Part shown: positions 16,448 through 25,083 of the stretch, in pieces
Layout: the number at the start of each line of letters is the position of its first letter
Numbering within the stretch: position 1 is the stretch's first letter
Source of the DNA: Verrucomicrobiales bacterium
Lineage (GTDB): Bacteria > Verrucomicrobiota > Verrucomicrobiia > Verrucomicrobiales > SLCJ01
Length of the DNA: 64,000 nucleotides
Assembly (NCBI GenBank): GCA_024636835.1
Contig: JAGXGH010000121.1
Coordinates: 1-64,000, forward strand
Direction of reading: 5' to 3'
Notes under the pieces: model-generated
What the model saw: the letters and a program-made list of their open reading frames with translations, nothing else
What the model was told of the DNA's origin: nothing
Databases searched by the model: none
Translations under genes and position numbers: made by a program

Positions 16448-16930
16448 TTGAAGAAATATCGCAAAAATGTCGCAGCCCTGTTGGTCAACGCCGACGATCA
16501 TTTGTTGATCGCCGAGCGCATCCGCCATGCGAATTCATGGCAATTTCCACAAGGTGGCATCGATCGTGGCGAATCACCGGATCAGGCGCTTTTCCGCGAG
16601 CTACGCGAAGAGATCGGCACCCCGCCACATATGATTCACGTGCTTGATCGCCGTGAAGGTTATCGATACGAATTTCCGGCAAAGATGCAGCGCTTCGGCA
16701 GCAATGTCGGTCAGGAACAAACGTATTTTCTCTGTCGTTTCCTCGGTGAGGATGGCGACATTAACCTGCGCACCCGGCACCCGGAATTTCGTTCGTTCCG
16801 CTGGATCGATCCACAAGACTTTTCTCTGGATTGGTTGCCGAAGTTCAAGCACGGCGTTTATCGCGCGGTGCTCAAAGATTTTTTCGGAGTGCGCTTTCCA
16901 GAGGTCAGTGAGACAGATTCACTAGATTAG
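16448..16930 (+). CDS. rppH: RNA pyrophosphohydrolase-like NUDIX hydrolase
   Basis: 160 residues from a TTG at 16448, directly before KKYRKNVAALLVN, where RppH proteins begin. The open frame reaches a GTG at 16394 but the extra residues look non-coding. The Nudix box is complete: GGIDRGESPDQALFRELREE followed by IG. SWQFPQGGI before it and GQEQTYFLCRF, PEFRSFRWID after it match RppH. The enzyme removes pyrophosphate from 5' ends of mRNA and starts decay. The related Ap4A hydrolases share most motifs, so the substrate is not certain. Confidence 0.82.
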   Translation: MKKYRKNVAALLVNADDHLLIAERIRHANSWQFPQGGIDRGESPDQALFRELREEIGTPPHMIHVLDRREGYRYEFPAKMQRFGSNVGQEQTYFLCRFLGEDGDINLRTRHPEFRSFRWIDPQDFSLDWLPKFKHGVYRAVLKDFFGVRFPEVSETDSLD

Positions 16931-16959
16931 CGAGATCAGAGATCGCTATTATCATCACC

Positions 16960-17028
16960 GTGCCAGAGCCATCGGTCGCGCTCGTTGGCCTAGCCGGGCT
17001 TGCTTTTCTGACATGTCGCCGCCGCTAA
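16960..17028 (+). pseudogene. Orphan PEP-CTERM sorting tail
   Basis: The frame reads VPEPSVALVGLAGLAFLTCR and two more Arg, then stop: the PEP motif, a hydrophobic helix and a basic end, exactly as at the C-terminus of exosortase-sorted proteins. There is no start codon and no body: upstream in frame is the end of rppH. The gene that carried this tail has been deleted, or rppH moved in front of it. Confidence 0.75.
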
Positions 17029-17062
17029 TCATCCTGTGACCTCGTTTTTTTGCTGAGTGTTT

Positions 17063-19042
17063 TCAGTGTGAATCCGTGATTCCCGGCCATTCGTCGCTTC
17101 GGAAGGGCACGGCAGGTAGTCCGGCGCCGTTGTAGAGACTGGCTTCTGGGTTGCTATCCCAGGCGTAGCGCACTGCCACGGGATGAGGCACGGCAGGGGC
17201 GGAAACCAGCATTGATTCTCCATCGATCTCGGCGCTTGCCCAGACGAACTTTCGGTCAGCTCCAGCGATGGCGAAACTCTTCGTGCTTGGCTCTTTCAGC
17301 TTTAGTCCGCCATCGGTGTAGTTGAAATGGATACGGATGCGTTGGTCCTCGATGTCGATGGCGCGGAACCATGGTCCTGAGCCAACGACTTCTTTTTCAT
17401 AGGTCTTGGCGAGTGCGCTGAGTGCGAGCCGTCGCCCGACTTCACGTTTGTTTTTCGGGTGGATGTCAGCGGCATCACCGATATCGATGGTCACTGCTAA
17501 TCCACAATTAGGCACCGATTTCGCGGTCATCGCCTGAGCATCACGCAGCTCGGCCCACTCGTCGTCGCGCGGGTGATCAGCGGCTTCTTTGTAATTGGCG
17601 AGCGAGACAATATGGAAGGCCAGATCCTCGCGTTTGAATTGCTTGCGCCAATCACGGATCAACGCGGGAAGCAGACTGCGGTATTGATGGGCACGGGAGG
17701 CATTGGCTTCACCCTGATACCAGATCGCTCCTGTTAGTGCACAAGGGGTTAGGGGAGCGATCATGCCGTTGTAAAGGACGCTTGGTACATTCGGGTTGCC
17801 CACCAACGGCCGACCTGTTTCGGCGAGTTTTGCGGTTTCCTGCACGCGCCATGGACCGGAGAGTGGAATCGCTGCTTCCTCAGCGCTTTGTGGATGAATG
17901 AACATTGGTGCTCCGTTGGTTTGGAACCCGCCGCCACCGGCATTGGTGATGCGTAGGGTGATCACGTTGCGACCGCTCCGCACGATGCCTGTTGGAATGT
18001 CGTAGCGAGTCGTGATCTCAAACGAATCCGTCCGCCCGATTTCCTGGCCGTTGATCCAAGTGGTATCGGTATCGCTGATGGTGCCGAGTTGGACGACCAA
18101 TGGCTTGTCTGTCCAGTCAGCGGGTAAATCGATCTCGCGTTGGACCCAGACCACGCCTTCGTGACCATCCGGAATGCCGCAGTTGGTCCAGTTGTTGGGT
18201 AGGGTAGCTTTCCGCCAAGCGGAGGTGTCCGTCGTTTCCCTCTCCCAGTGTTTGACTGTGCCCGGATCGTGTTTGAGAAACCATTCGTTTGTCGCGTCGA
18301 TCAGTGGGCTAACTGAAGTTGAGTTGGCGATGTCGTGGACTTCTTTGAGCTGTGTATGAAATTCTGGGAATGGCTTCAGCGCTGAACCGCTGGTCCATGC
18401 CTCAATGACCGTGCCACCCCATGAGGAATGAATCAGACCGATCGGGATGCCAAGTTCCTGCTGCAATTCTTTGCCGAAGAAATAGGCGGCGGCAGAAAAT
18501 CCACCCCATCCACCTTCGCTGATGGTTTCAGGCGAGCACGGCTGCCAGCTTCCAGTGAACGTTTCCTGCGGTGTGTAGGCGATGTGATGGGGGATCGTGA
18601 GTAGGCGTAGATTGGGATGATCCGCCTTGGCGATTTCTTCATCCTCGCGGCACAGGGTGATGCCCATTTCCATATTGGACTGCCCAGAACACAGCCAGAC
18701 GTCACCGACCACTAAATCGCGAACTTCGGCCCGAATGCTTGGTGGGGTGGTTTCCACTGTTAGCACGCGGCTCTCAAACGAGGCATCGAGCGGGTCCAGA
18801 GAGCATGTCCATTTACCGTCGGCAGCCGCAATCGCATGCTTTGATTGACCGGCGAAACTGATGGTTAGTTTGGTTCCAGGATCCGTCCAACCCCAAATAG
18901 GCACGGCGCAGCCACGTTGTAGCACGGCATGATCCGAAAACAAGGGGTGCAGCAAGGGTTTATCATTGGCTGGCGCGATTTGCAGGCTGGCGAAGCACAG
19001 GAGCGCGAAAATCAAAGCGGACGGGAACAATCGATTCATCAT
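17063..19042 (-). CDS. Sialate O-acetylesterase-like protein with inserted jelly roll
   Basis: 659 residues with signal peptide (MMNRLFPSALIFALLCFASL). The SGNH/SASA hydrolase core has the nucleophile motif GQSNME at 120-125, GGTVIEAW near 210, IWYQGEANA and the late DIGDAADIHPKNK with the catalytic Asp/His region. Between about 265 and 390 a domain like the sugar-binding jelly roll of GH2 enzymes is inserted (VWVQREIDLPADW, then TWINGQEIG and NVITLRITN). Such enzymes remove O-acetyl groups from sialic acids or plant and algal polysaccharides, outside the cytoplasm. The paralogue at 34691-36127 lacks the insert. Confidence 0.88.
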   Translation of the reverse strand: MMNRLFPSALIFALLCFASLQIAPANDKPLLHPLFSDHAVLQRGCAVPIWGWTDPGTKLTISFAGQSKHAIAAADGKWTCSLDPLDASFESRVLTVETTPPSIRAEVRDLVVGDVWLCSGQSNMEMGITLCREDEEIAKADHPNLRLLTIPHHIAYTPQETFTGSWQPCSPETISEGGWGGFSAAAYFFGKELQQELGIPIGLIHSSWGGTVIEAWTSGSALKPFPEFHTQLKEVHDIANSTSVSPLIDATNEWFLKHDPGTVKHWERETTDTSAWRKATLPNNWTNCGIPDGHEGVVWVQREIDLPADWTDKPLVVQLGTISDTDTTWINGQEIGRTDSFEITTRYDIPTGIVRSGRNVITLRITNAGGGGFQTNGAPMFIHPQSAEEAAIPLSGPWRVQETAKLAETGRPLVGNPNVPSVLYNGMIAPLTPCALTGAIWYQGEANASRAHQYRSLLPALIRDWRKQFKREDLAFHIVSLANYKEAADHPRDDEWAELRDAQAMTAKSVPNCGLAVTIDIGDAADIHPKNKREVGRRLALSALAKTYEKEVVGSGPWFRAIDIEDQRIRIHFNYTDGGLKLKEPSTKSFAIAGADRKFVWASAEIDGESMLVSAPAVPHPVAVRYAWDSNPEASLYNGAGLPAVPFRSDEWPGITDSH

Positions 19043-19127
19043 GACAGTGCCCGATCATTATCATCATTTGCCCGAGGATAAAGTAAATGTGGCGGATTTT
19101 CATGCTAGTGCGATTTAATAGTTGCAT

Positions 19128-19147
19128 ATTTCGCGAAATAGCGAAAT
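19128..19147 (+). promoter_or_regulatory. Likely ArsR operator
   Basis: Inverted repeats ATTTCGC (19128-19134) and GCGAAAT (19141-19147) with 6 bp between, ending 8 bp before the arsR-type start. The position overlaps the expected promoter, as for self-repressed ArsR operons. Confidence 0.7.
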
Positions 19148-19155
19148 GATGAATC

Positions 19156-19479
19156 ATGGCAATGGCTCGTAAGACGAATAAGGATATCGCGGATATTTTC
19201 AAAGCGCTGGGTCATCCGGCACGGGTGAGGATGTTACGTAAGCTGAGCGAAAGTGAACAGTGCGTTCGTGATTTGGTCGAGGTGTCGGGGCTGGGGTGGT
19301 CCACGGTATCGCGTCACTTGTCGGTCATGAAAGCGGCTGGTCTGTTGTCTGACGAGAAACGAGGTCAGCAGGTGATCTACCGTTTGGCATTGCCCTGTGC
19401 AGGTCGCTTCCTGGCCTGCTTGGAACAACCGAAAGAGTATCCGGAAATGCATGCCGTGTGTGGCTGTCGTGAGGGCTGA
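19156..19479 (+). CDS. ArsR/SmtB family transcriptional repressor
   Basis: 107 residues with the winged helix-turn-helix of ArsR: IFKALGHPARVRML, LVEVSGLGWSTVSRHLSVMKAAGLL, GQQVIYRL. Candidate metal(loid) ligands are C36, C81, C88, C102 and C104; the two last form CGC near the C-terminus, a possible arsenite site together with upstream cysteines. ArsR proteins bind operators without metal and release when As(III) or a similar ion binds. First gene of a five-gene operon; the next gene begins 14 bp after its stop, and a palindrome sits just upstream. Confidence 0.9.
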   Translation: MAMARKTNKDIADIFKALGHPARVRMLRKLSESEQCVRDLVEVSGLGWSTVSRHLSVMKAAGLLSDEKRGQQVIYRLALPCAGRFLACLEQPKEYPEMHAVCGCREG

Positions 19480-19493
19480 ATTTTTTTTGACTG

Positions 19494-20783
19494 ATGCAGA
19501 AAGAACTGAAAATATTCGGATGGCTCGCTGCGGTGTTTGCCGGAGTCTATTTTCTGCCAGTTGGCACACCCCGTTTTGACAAGGCGGTATTTGAGGCGCT
19601 GGAGCTCACCAAGTGGTATGCGCGTGAGCATGTAATTCTGTGTTTGTTACCGGCTTTCTGGATTGCCGGGGCTATTGCGGCGTTTTTCTCGAAACAATCG
19701 GTCATGAAATACCTTGGGCCGGGTGCGCCGAAGGTCGCCTCCTATGGGGTAGCTTCGGTTTCCGGCACGGTTCTGGCGGTGTGTTCGTGCACCGTGCTGC
19801 CTTTGTTTTCCGGTATCTATCGAATGGGTGCGGGTTTGGGGCCGGCCTGCGCATTTCTTTATGCGGGTCCTGCCATCAATGCCTTGGCTATCATTTTGAC
19901 CGCCAAAATCCTCGGCTGGGAAATCGGTCTGGCGCGCGCGGTTGGGGCAGTGAGCTTTGCGGTAGTGATCGGAGTATTGATGGCGTGGCTATTCCGCAAT
20001 GACGCACAGGAAAAGACCCGTAAGGCAGCCGTGATGCCGCCGCCGGAAGAGACACGTCCATTATGGCAGACAGCCTCGTTTTTTGCGGTGCTGGTCGGTA
20101 TACTGGTCATCGCCAACTGGGGGAGCGATAAAGGTAGTGGATTTTTCGCCGCCGTGCACGCGGTCAAGTGGCCAATCACTGCCGGACTAGCTGTGGTGCT
20201 CGCCGTGATGCTACGTGTATGGAATGGCCTGCCGCTGGGGCGCCTCTTGGTGGTGGCCACACTCACTGCTGGGACGGGCATCGTTTTCCCCGCTCACCCG
20301 TCTGCGGCCGTGTTGGTGGCTGCCTTAGGTCTCGCGTGGCTCACCGCTGGCCGCACGGATGCGTCTGGTGAGTGGTTTTCAGAGAGCTGGAGCAACGCGA
20401 AGCAGATCATGCCGTTACTTTTGGGCGGGGTGTTTGTGGCGGGGTTCCTGCTTGGTCGGCCCGGTAACGAGGGCGTGATTCCCTCTGAATGGATCGCCAA
20501 CCTGGTAGGTGGAAATTCACTAGGAGCCAACTTTTTCGCCTCCATTTCGGGTGCCTTCATGTATTTCGCCACTCTCACCGAAGTGCCGATTATCCAGGGC
20601 TTGTTAGGCAGTGGCATGGGCAACGGCCCTGCGCTCGCCCTACTGCTTGCCGGACCTGCACTGAGTCTTCCGAGCATGCTGGTGATTTCATCGATCATCG
20701 GTGCGCGCAAGACGCTCGCCTATGTAGTGCTGGTGGTCGTGATGGCGACCTTCACTGGCTGGATGTACGGCATGATCGCCTGA
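19494..20783 (+). CDS. ArsP-type permease (DUF318/UPF0718)
   Basis: 429 residues, about ten membrane helices. The key motif is VCSCTVLPLFSGIYRMGAGL followed by CAFLYAGPAINALA; a related set recurs in the second half (MYFATLTEVPIIQGLLGSGM, ALALLLAGPALSLPSM). This is the pfam03773 permease fold with two inverted halves. Family members export trivalent organoarsenicals (ArsP) or work beside other arsenic genes. The CSC motif may act in substrate binding. Second gene of the operon behind the ArsR-type repressor. Confidence 0.88.
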   Translation: MQKELKIFGWLAAVFAGVYFLPVGTPRFDKAVFEALELTKWYAREHVILCLLPAFWIAGAIAAFFSKQSVMKYLGPGAPKVASYGVASVSGTVLAVCSCTVLPLFSGIYRMGAGLGPACAFLYAGPAINALAIILTAKILGWEIGLARAVGAVSFAVVIGVLMAWLFRNDAQEKTRKAAVMPPPEETRPLWQTASFFAVLVGILVIANWGSDKGSGFFAAVHAVKWPITAGLAVVLAVMLRVWNGLPLGRLLVVATLTAGTGIVFPAHPSAAVLVAALGLAWLTAGRTDASGEWFSESWSNAKQIMPLLLGGVFVAGFLLGRPGNEGVIPSEWIANLVGGNSLGANFFASISGAFMYFATLTEVPIIQGLLGSGMGNGPALALLLAGPALSLPSMLVISSIIGARKTLAYVVLVVVMATFTGWMYGMIA

Positions 20784-20816
20784 TTTTTATCTACTAAACC
20801 CAAACCCAAAAACGAT

Positions 20817-21050
20817 ATGAAAATACTGCAAATCCTAGGAACCGGCTGTGCCAAATGTAAGCAACTCGCCGAAGCTACCCGTGCCGCTGCTGACGCATCG
20901 GGCATCGATTATGAAATGGAGAAGATCACCGACTTTATGCGCTTCGCGGATTTTGGCGTGATGATCACTCCTGCGCTTGTTGTTGACGGTGAAGTGAAGG
21001 TGGCTGGAAAGGTGCCATCCATCGAAGAACTCAAAAAACTTCTATCCTGA
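20817..21050 (+). CDS. Small thioredoxin-fold protein (CxxC), ArsE-like position
   Basis: 77 residues: ILGTGCAKCKQL with C11 and C14, then GVMITPALVVDGEVKVAGKVPS, the fold of redox-active disulfide protein 2/MTH895-type thioredoxins. Located between the permease and an ArsF-like gene; its stop shares the A of the next start (TGATG). In arsEFG clusters the small first protein has this form, so it may pass electrons to ArsF. The assignment as ArsE rests on gene order. Confidence 0.8.
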   Translation: MKILQILGTGCAKCKQLAEATRAAADASGIDYEMEKITDFMRFADFGVMITPALVVDGEVKVAGKVPSIEELKKLLS

Positions 21051-21538
21051 TGCAAGCCATGAATTCAAAACAGATTGCACGAATTGTTCTGCTATCGGTG
21101 GTTGCCGTTGCGGTGGGAGCATGGGCGATGAGAGAATTTCGATCCTCTACGGTTGAGGGCACGGATGGCGACTTGAACTCGTCTGCTGCATTCACTCGGC
21201 CTGATGGCGTGACGGTGATTAATTTTCACGGCGACAAGCGTTGCCGCACCTGCATTGGCATCGGTAAGCTCGCCAAGCAGACGGTTGACGAGGAATTTGC
21301 CGATGAAGAGAAAGACGACAAGGTCCGCTGGCTGCAGATCAACTACGAGGAGCCTAGTAACGCGCATTTCGTCAAGGAATACGGTCTCGTGAGTTCGACG
21401 GTGGTGGTCACACTGTGGAAAGATGGCAAGGAGGTGAAGTGGAACCGTCTCGATGGGGTGTGGGATCATTTCGGCGACGAACCTATCTTCCGTGCCTATG
21501 TCGCCCAAGGCGTGCGCGAACTGCTCAATCAACCGTGA
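21050..21538 (+). CDS. arsF: ArsF-like nitroreductase subunit family protein
   Basis: 162 residues. An N-terminal helix (IARIVLLSVVAVAVGAWAM) anchors the protein with the rest probably outside the cytoplasm. A thioredoxin-like domain has C65-R-T-C68 in FHGDKRCRTCIGIGKLAKQT and VSSTVVVTLWKDGKEVKW. I recognise this as the family annotated nitrophenyl compound nitroreductase subunit ArsF. In characterised clusters ArsE and ArsF together reduce nitroaromatic arsenicals and ArsG exports the product. Overlaps the preceding gene and is followed one base later by arsG. Confidence 0.78.
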   Translation: MQAMNSKQIARIVLLSVVAVAVGAWAMREFRSSTVEGTDGDLNSSAAFTRPDGVTVINFHGDKRCRTCIGIGKLAKQTVDEEFADEEKDDKVRWLQINYEEPSNAHFVKEYGLVSSTVVVTLWKDGKEVKWNRLDGVWDHFGDEPIFRAYVAQGVRELLNQP

Positions 21539-21539
21539 A

Positions 21540-22229
21540 ATGGCAGCAGAACATTCCATGCTTTTGGCCATCGGTGGCGCGTTTTGGCTGGGGGTGCTGA
21601 CATCGGTGAGTCCCTGCCCAATGGCGACCAACGTGGCCGCGATCGGCTATCTCGCCCGCCACAGTCAGTCTCGCGCGCTTCAGTTGCTGGCCGGCTTGCT
21701 TTACGCGATCGGCCGGGCGGTTGCCTACACATTGGTGGGGGCACTGATCGCATGGGGTCTGTTGACTGCACCGGTGGTGTCGACCTTTTTACAAAAGCAC
21801 CTCAGTCAGTTGATGGGGCCGTTGTTGGTCGTGGTGGGGATGATTCTTTCAGGGCTGTTGCCTGGTTTGCCGTCGTTCGGGGGATCGGGCAAATGGGGGA
21901 TGAAAATCGCGGAACTTGGAGTGCTTGGTTCTGGATTGTTAGGATTTGTGTTCGCCCTCGCATTTTGTCCGGTGTCGGCGGCCTTGTTCTTCGGTAGCTT
22001 GCTACCACTTGCGTTGGAGCAGCAATCCACTTTGTTGTTGCCGGCTGCATTCGGTGTTGGTTCGGCCGTGCCAGTGCTTTGTTTTGGCATTCTGTTGACC
22101 TGTGCCCGCAATTCCGCCACCAGGTTTTTTGGTCACCTGCAACGGTGCGACCGTTGGTTACTACCTGCCAGTGGATGGTTACTCATTGGTGTGGGCCTGT
22201 TCCTCATTGTTCGCCAGTGGTGGGGGTGA
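21540..22229 (+). CDS. arsG: ArsG-like efflux permease (DsbD/CcdA-related)
   Basis: 229 residues from the ATG at 21540 (MAAEHSMLLAIGG), one base after the arsF-type stop. Six helices. SVSPCPMATNVAAIGYLAR in the first helix and FALAFCPVSAALFFGSLLP in the fourth carry the paired CP motifs of the DsbD/CcdA superfamily, in the variant found in aromatic aminobenzylarsenical efflux permeases. The CP pair could also carry electrons across the membrane to the dithiol protein ArsF, a point open for this family. Last gene of the operon; the next gene is convergent. Confidence 0.8.
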   Translation: MAAEHSMLLAIGGAFWLGVLTSVSPCPMATNVAAIGYLARHSQSRALQLLAGLLYAIGRAVAYTLVGALIAWGLLTAPVVSTFLQKHLSQLMGPLLVVVGMILSGLLPGLPSFGGSGKWGMKIAELGVLGSGLLGFVFALAFCPVSAALFFGSLLPLALEQQSTLLLPAAFGVGSAVPVLCFGILLTCARNSATRFFGHLQRCDRWLLPASGWLLIGVGLFLIVRQWWG

Positions 22230-22307
22230 GAAAAAACGCCGCCGACAAAGATCCTGTTTTCGTATATTGGGTGGTGCGACGACACGAGTGGTCGGAAAGT
22301 GTTCCGG

Positions 22308-23792
22308 TTATGCGGTGGCGCGGCGTGCTTTGCGTGTGCTGATTGGACGTGAGCCTGCGATAGCCTTTCCCATATTGCGAAACACGAAGGCATGGAAGGG
22401 GAGGACGGCGAGCCAGTAGAGCCGTCCGAGGAGGCCGTTCGGTCGAAATGTTGCGTTTTGCATGAGTGTTGGCGGATCTGCTGTGTGGTCGATTTTCCAC
22501 TCGAGCCAAGCCTCTCCTGGAAGTTTCATTTCAGCGTAGAGAAGGAGGCGCCCCGAGTTTTGGTCAGCGACAAGGACGCGCCAGAAGTCGAGAGCGTCAC
22601 CGGCATGAAGTTCGCTTGGATGACGGCGCCCACGGCGCAGTCCCGTGCCACCAAAAATACGATCCAGCCACCCACGGACAGACCACGCCCAATCCATCGT
22701 ATACCACCCACGGCGCCCACCGATTGACCACATTCGCTTTTGGCACTTTTCGGTGGAGTCGATGATTTCGAAAGTTCGTTTATCGGTTTGCACACCATGT
22801 TCAGGTGGTTTGATTTGATCGATGAAGCGTTTATCGAATCGTCCGGAGGCTACGGCATCATACCAAGTGGACGGCACACGGTTTTGGGCGATACGAGCAA
22901 AGGCTTTACTGACTGCCTCGCGATAGGCGAGTAATTCCTGCGGGACGATATCGAGAATATCGTTGTTATTGCAGATCACGTCATGCTTCATGCTGTCCAC
23001 CAGTGCGATGGCAAGTGGGTAGCTCGTTGAGGTGACAAAGAAGAGCCAGTAGGATGAGAGCCGTGGCGTCATGGCGGGGATACTAATAATCCACCGCTTC
23101 AAGTCGCGCTCCGCGGCGTAGCCTAGAAGCATTTCACGGTAGGTGAGAACCTCCGGTCCACCGATCTCGAATGTCTTATTGCGAGCGTCAGCGTTACCGA
23201 TGACACCGGTTAAATAGCCGATCACATTGCGGATGGCGATGGGCTGGCACTTTGTGTTCAACCAGCGGGGAGCGATCATGAACGGAAGTTTTTCGACAAG
23301 GTCGCGGATGATCTCAAACGACGCCGAACCAGAGCCGACAATAATCGGTGCACGCAGGACGGTTGTTGGGGTTTTTCCGCTTGAGAGCACGCGCTCCACC
23401 GTGAGGCGCGAACGTAAATGAAGTGAGAGTTTGCTTTCGTCCTCAGTGGGAACGATTCCGCTCAAGTAGACAAGCTGACTCGCTGCTGATTTTCCGAGAG
23501 CGTTGCGGAAATTCTGTGCAGCACGTTGTTCCATATCGACGAAATCCTCACCACCGGTTCCCATTGAATGAATGAGGTAGTAGGCAACATCGATATCAGC
23601 GGGAATTTTTTCATCGAGGGAGTCGAGAAGATCGGCTTCAATCAGGGAGAAATTCTCGCTGCTGAACTCCGACATAGGGAACCGCCGCTTGTCTCGCACG
23701 AGGCCGATGACTTCGTGACCGGCTTCGAGAAGTGCGGGAAGCAAACGAAGCCCGACGTAGCCATTCGCTCCAGTCAGAAGGATTTTCATCAC
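22308..23792 (-). CDS. SDR family oxidoreductase with DUF2867 domain
   Basis: 494 residues. The N-terminal half is an atypical extended SDR: nucleotide motif TGANGYVGLRLLPAL near residue 8, then YYLIHSMGTGG, VYLSGIVPTE, and VLRAPIIVGSGSASFE, with no classical YxxxK. The C-terminal part (MWSIGGRRGWYTMDWAWSVR, then RFIDQIK before it, DALDFWRVL and PGEAWLEWKI) is the DUF2867 domain. The two-domain form matches a known family of unproven substrate. It is cytoplasmic, NAD(P)-binding by motif, and monocistronic. Confidence 0.85.
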   Translation of the reverse strand: MMKILLTGANGYVGLRLLPALLEAGHEVIGLVRDKRRFPMSEFSSENFSLIEADLLDSLDEKIPADIDVAYYLIHSMGTGGEDFVDMEQRAAQNFRNALGKSAASQLVYLSGIVPTEDESKLSLHLRSRLTVERVLSSGKTPTTVLRAPIIVGSGSASFEIIRDLVEKLPFMIAPRWLNTKCQPIAIRNVIGYLTGVIGNADARNKTFEIGGPEVLTYREMLLGYAAERDLKRWIISIPAMTPRLSSYWLFFVTSTSYPLAIALVDSMKHDVICNNNDILDIVPQELLAYREAVSKAFARIAQNRVPSTWYDAVASGRFDKRFIDQIKPPEHGVQTDKRTFEIIDSTEKCQKRMWSIGGRRGWYTMDWAWSVRGWLDRIFGGTGLRRGRRHPSELHAGDALDFWRVLVADQNSGRLLLYAEMKLPGEAWLEWKIDHTADPPTLMQNATFRPNGLLGRLYWLAVLPFHAFVFRNMGKAIAGSRPISTRKARRATA

Positions 23793-23970
23793 AAAGGGCT
23801 ACGTTTCGCGTCGATGATGAAGTTATCTGAAATATGAGCGTGAGTTTTATACGGCGAGAACCAATACGATGCTGAGGTCGAATTCCCTTGCTTAATTGTA
23901 GTAAATATGGTGTCTGGTAAGTGCGTGTGTAGCAGTGGAAGAAAGTTCCATTGTAAATGAGTAATCGTCA

Positions 23971-24564
23971 TTACGGTCCTTTCGGGGCAGGTGTTGGCGG
24001 GTTCAGGACACGCTCAAGGTTCTGATTTCGATAGATGAATGAGAACTTTGATTCACCAGTTTTTCGCAAATCATCAAAAACCTCAGAATAAACACCTATT
24101 ATTAGAATGCCCGGAGAGGGCTCTGCGTGGTAAGATTCAGAAGTGCTACGCAGGGAATTTTCGGTCGACCGATCGATACGGTTCGTTTCGAAGGTTCCGT
24201 AGTCTCTCCCCAGTTGACGCTTTAGTTCGAGAAAACGACCTTTCACAACAGGAACTGCCAAATCATCCCCCGAGTAATGCAGCACAATTTCAAACAGACG
24301 CCCAGCGCGGTAGCGCGTGGTCAATTCCCGCACCTTGTGGCCAGGAAGGTTTCCTTTGGCAGGGCGAACATGAATGATTCTCAGTTGAGGGTCGCTTCCA
24401 GGCAGTTCGATCACGGCGTCGAGCTTCTCCTTTTGAGCCCAGTCGAGAACCTTGGACGGGCGGTCGCCCCAGCGGAGACCAAAGGGCAAATTAATCACGT
24501 CGGCATACAAACTCGACGGAGCGGCGGCGAAGGTAATGGCGACCAGAAGGAGACAAATCTGCAT
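23971..24564 (-). CDS. Secreted protein of unknown function
   Basis: 197 residues with a signal peptide (CLLLVAITFAAAPSSLYA). The mature part begins INLPFGLRWGDRPSKVLDWA, similar in style to LPFGLRWGMSPDEV starts in other secreted Verrucomicrobia proteins, and ends in a proline-rich tail. It is divergent from the prepilin-like operon with 30 bp between starts, so the two units share one promoter region. No enzyme motif is visible. Confidence 0.65.
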   Translation of the reverse strand: MQICLLLVAITFAAAPSSLYADVINLPFGLRWGDRPSKVLDWAQKEKLDAVIELPGSDPQLRIIHVRPAKGNLPGHKVRELTTRYRAGRLFEIVLHYSGDDLAVPVVKGRFLELKRQLGRDYGTFETNRIDRSTENSLRSTSESYHAEPSPGILIIGVYSEVFDDLRKTGESKFSFIYRNQNLERVLNPPTPAPKGP

Positions 24565-24594
24565 GGATTAGAGCAAACCCGACTGCGAGGCAGA

Positions 24595-25074
24595 ATGCAA
24601 GCGGGAGAACATCGATTGCGCAAAACAGGTTCGATGCTGGTTGAGATCACGGTAGCGATTTCGCTACTCGTTTTCCTCGCGATGTTTTTGTTGAAGGGGA
24701 ATTTGACCACCTTGGAAGCGGGTAACTGGACGATTGCCCAGAACATGACAGACTCGTATGTGACCTATGAGAAAGCTTATGCTGAGCAGGTGCCGTTTGA
24801 AGATTTTCTAGATGCCTCCAGTGATTGGCCGCTCTACCCCTCGAAGGCTGAGCAGGTGGTTGAGATCGGGAAGTTTCCGGGCGGTAATGCATTTTCTGGC
24901 ACCGTCATTCGCACACGAATTCCCGATTCGAAGAATTTGGTCGCTGATGGCGGTAGCGGGGATGACCTGACTAACCCTTCAGGCATGGAAATCTGGCGAC
25001 TTAAAAGCGTTTTGATCTACCAAGTAAACGGCAATGATTATCAAAAAGTGCGGACTGTGGTTCGTGCTCGATAG
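24595..25074 (+). CDS. Prepilin-like protein, first of three
   Basis: 159 residues from the ATG at 24595. A short basic leader ends in RKTGSMLVEITVAISLLVFL: cleavage after G leaves S-M-L-V-E, with the glutamate at position 5 that prepilin peptidase substrates carry. After the helix comes a variable domain of about 110 residues (NMTDSYVTYEKAYAEQVPF, then FSGTVIRTRIPD). Minor pilin or pseudopilin. It is followed 9 bp later by the second prepilin-like gene. This trio recalls the Verru_Chthon cassette genes, which need an HMM test. Confidence 0.72.
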   Translation: MQAGEHRLRKTGSMLVEITVAISLLVFLAMFLLKGNLTTLEAGNWTIAQNMTDSYVTYEKAYAEQVPFEDFLDASSDWPLYPSKAEQVVEIGKFPGGNAFSGTVIRTRIPDSKNLVADGGSGDDLTNPSGMEIWRLKSVLIYQVNGNDYQKVRTVVRAR

Positions 25075-25083
25075 CAACAAGAG

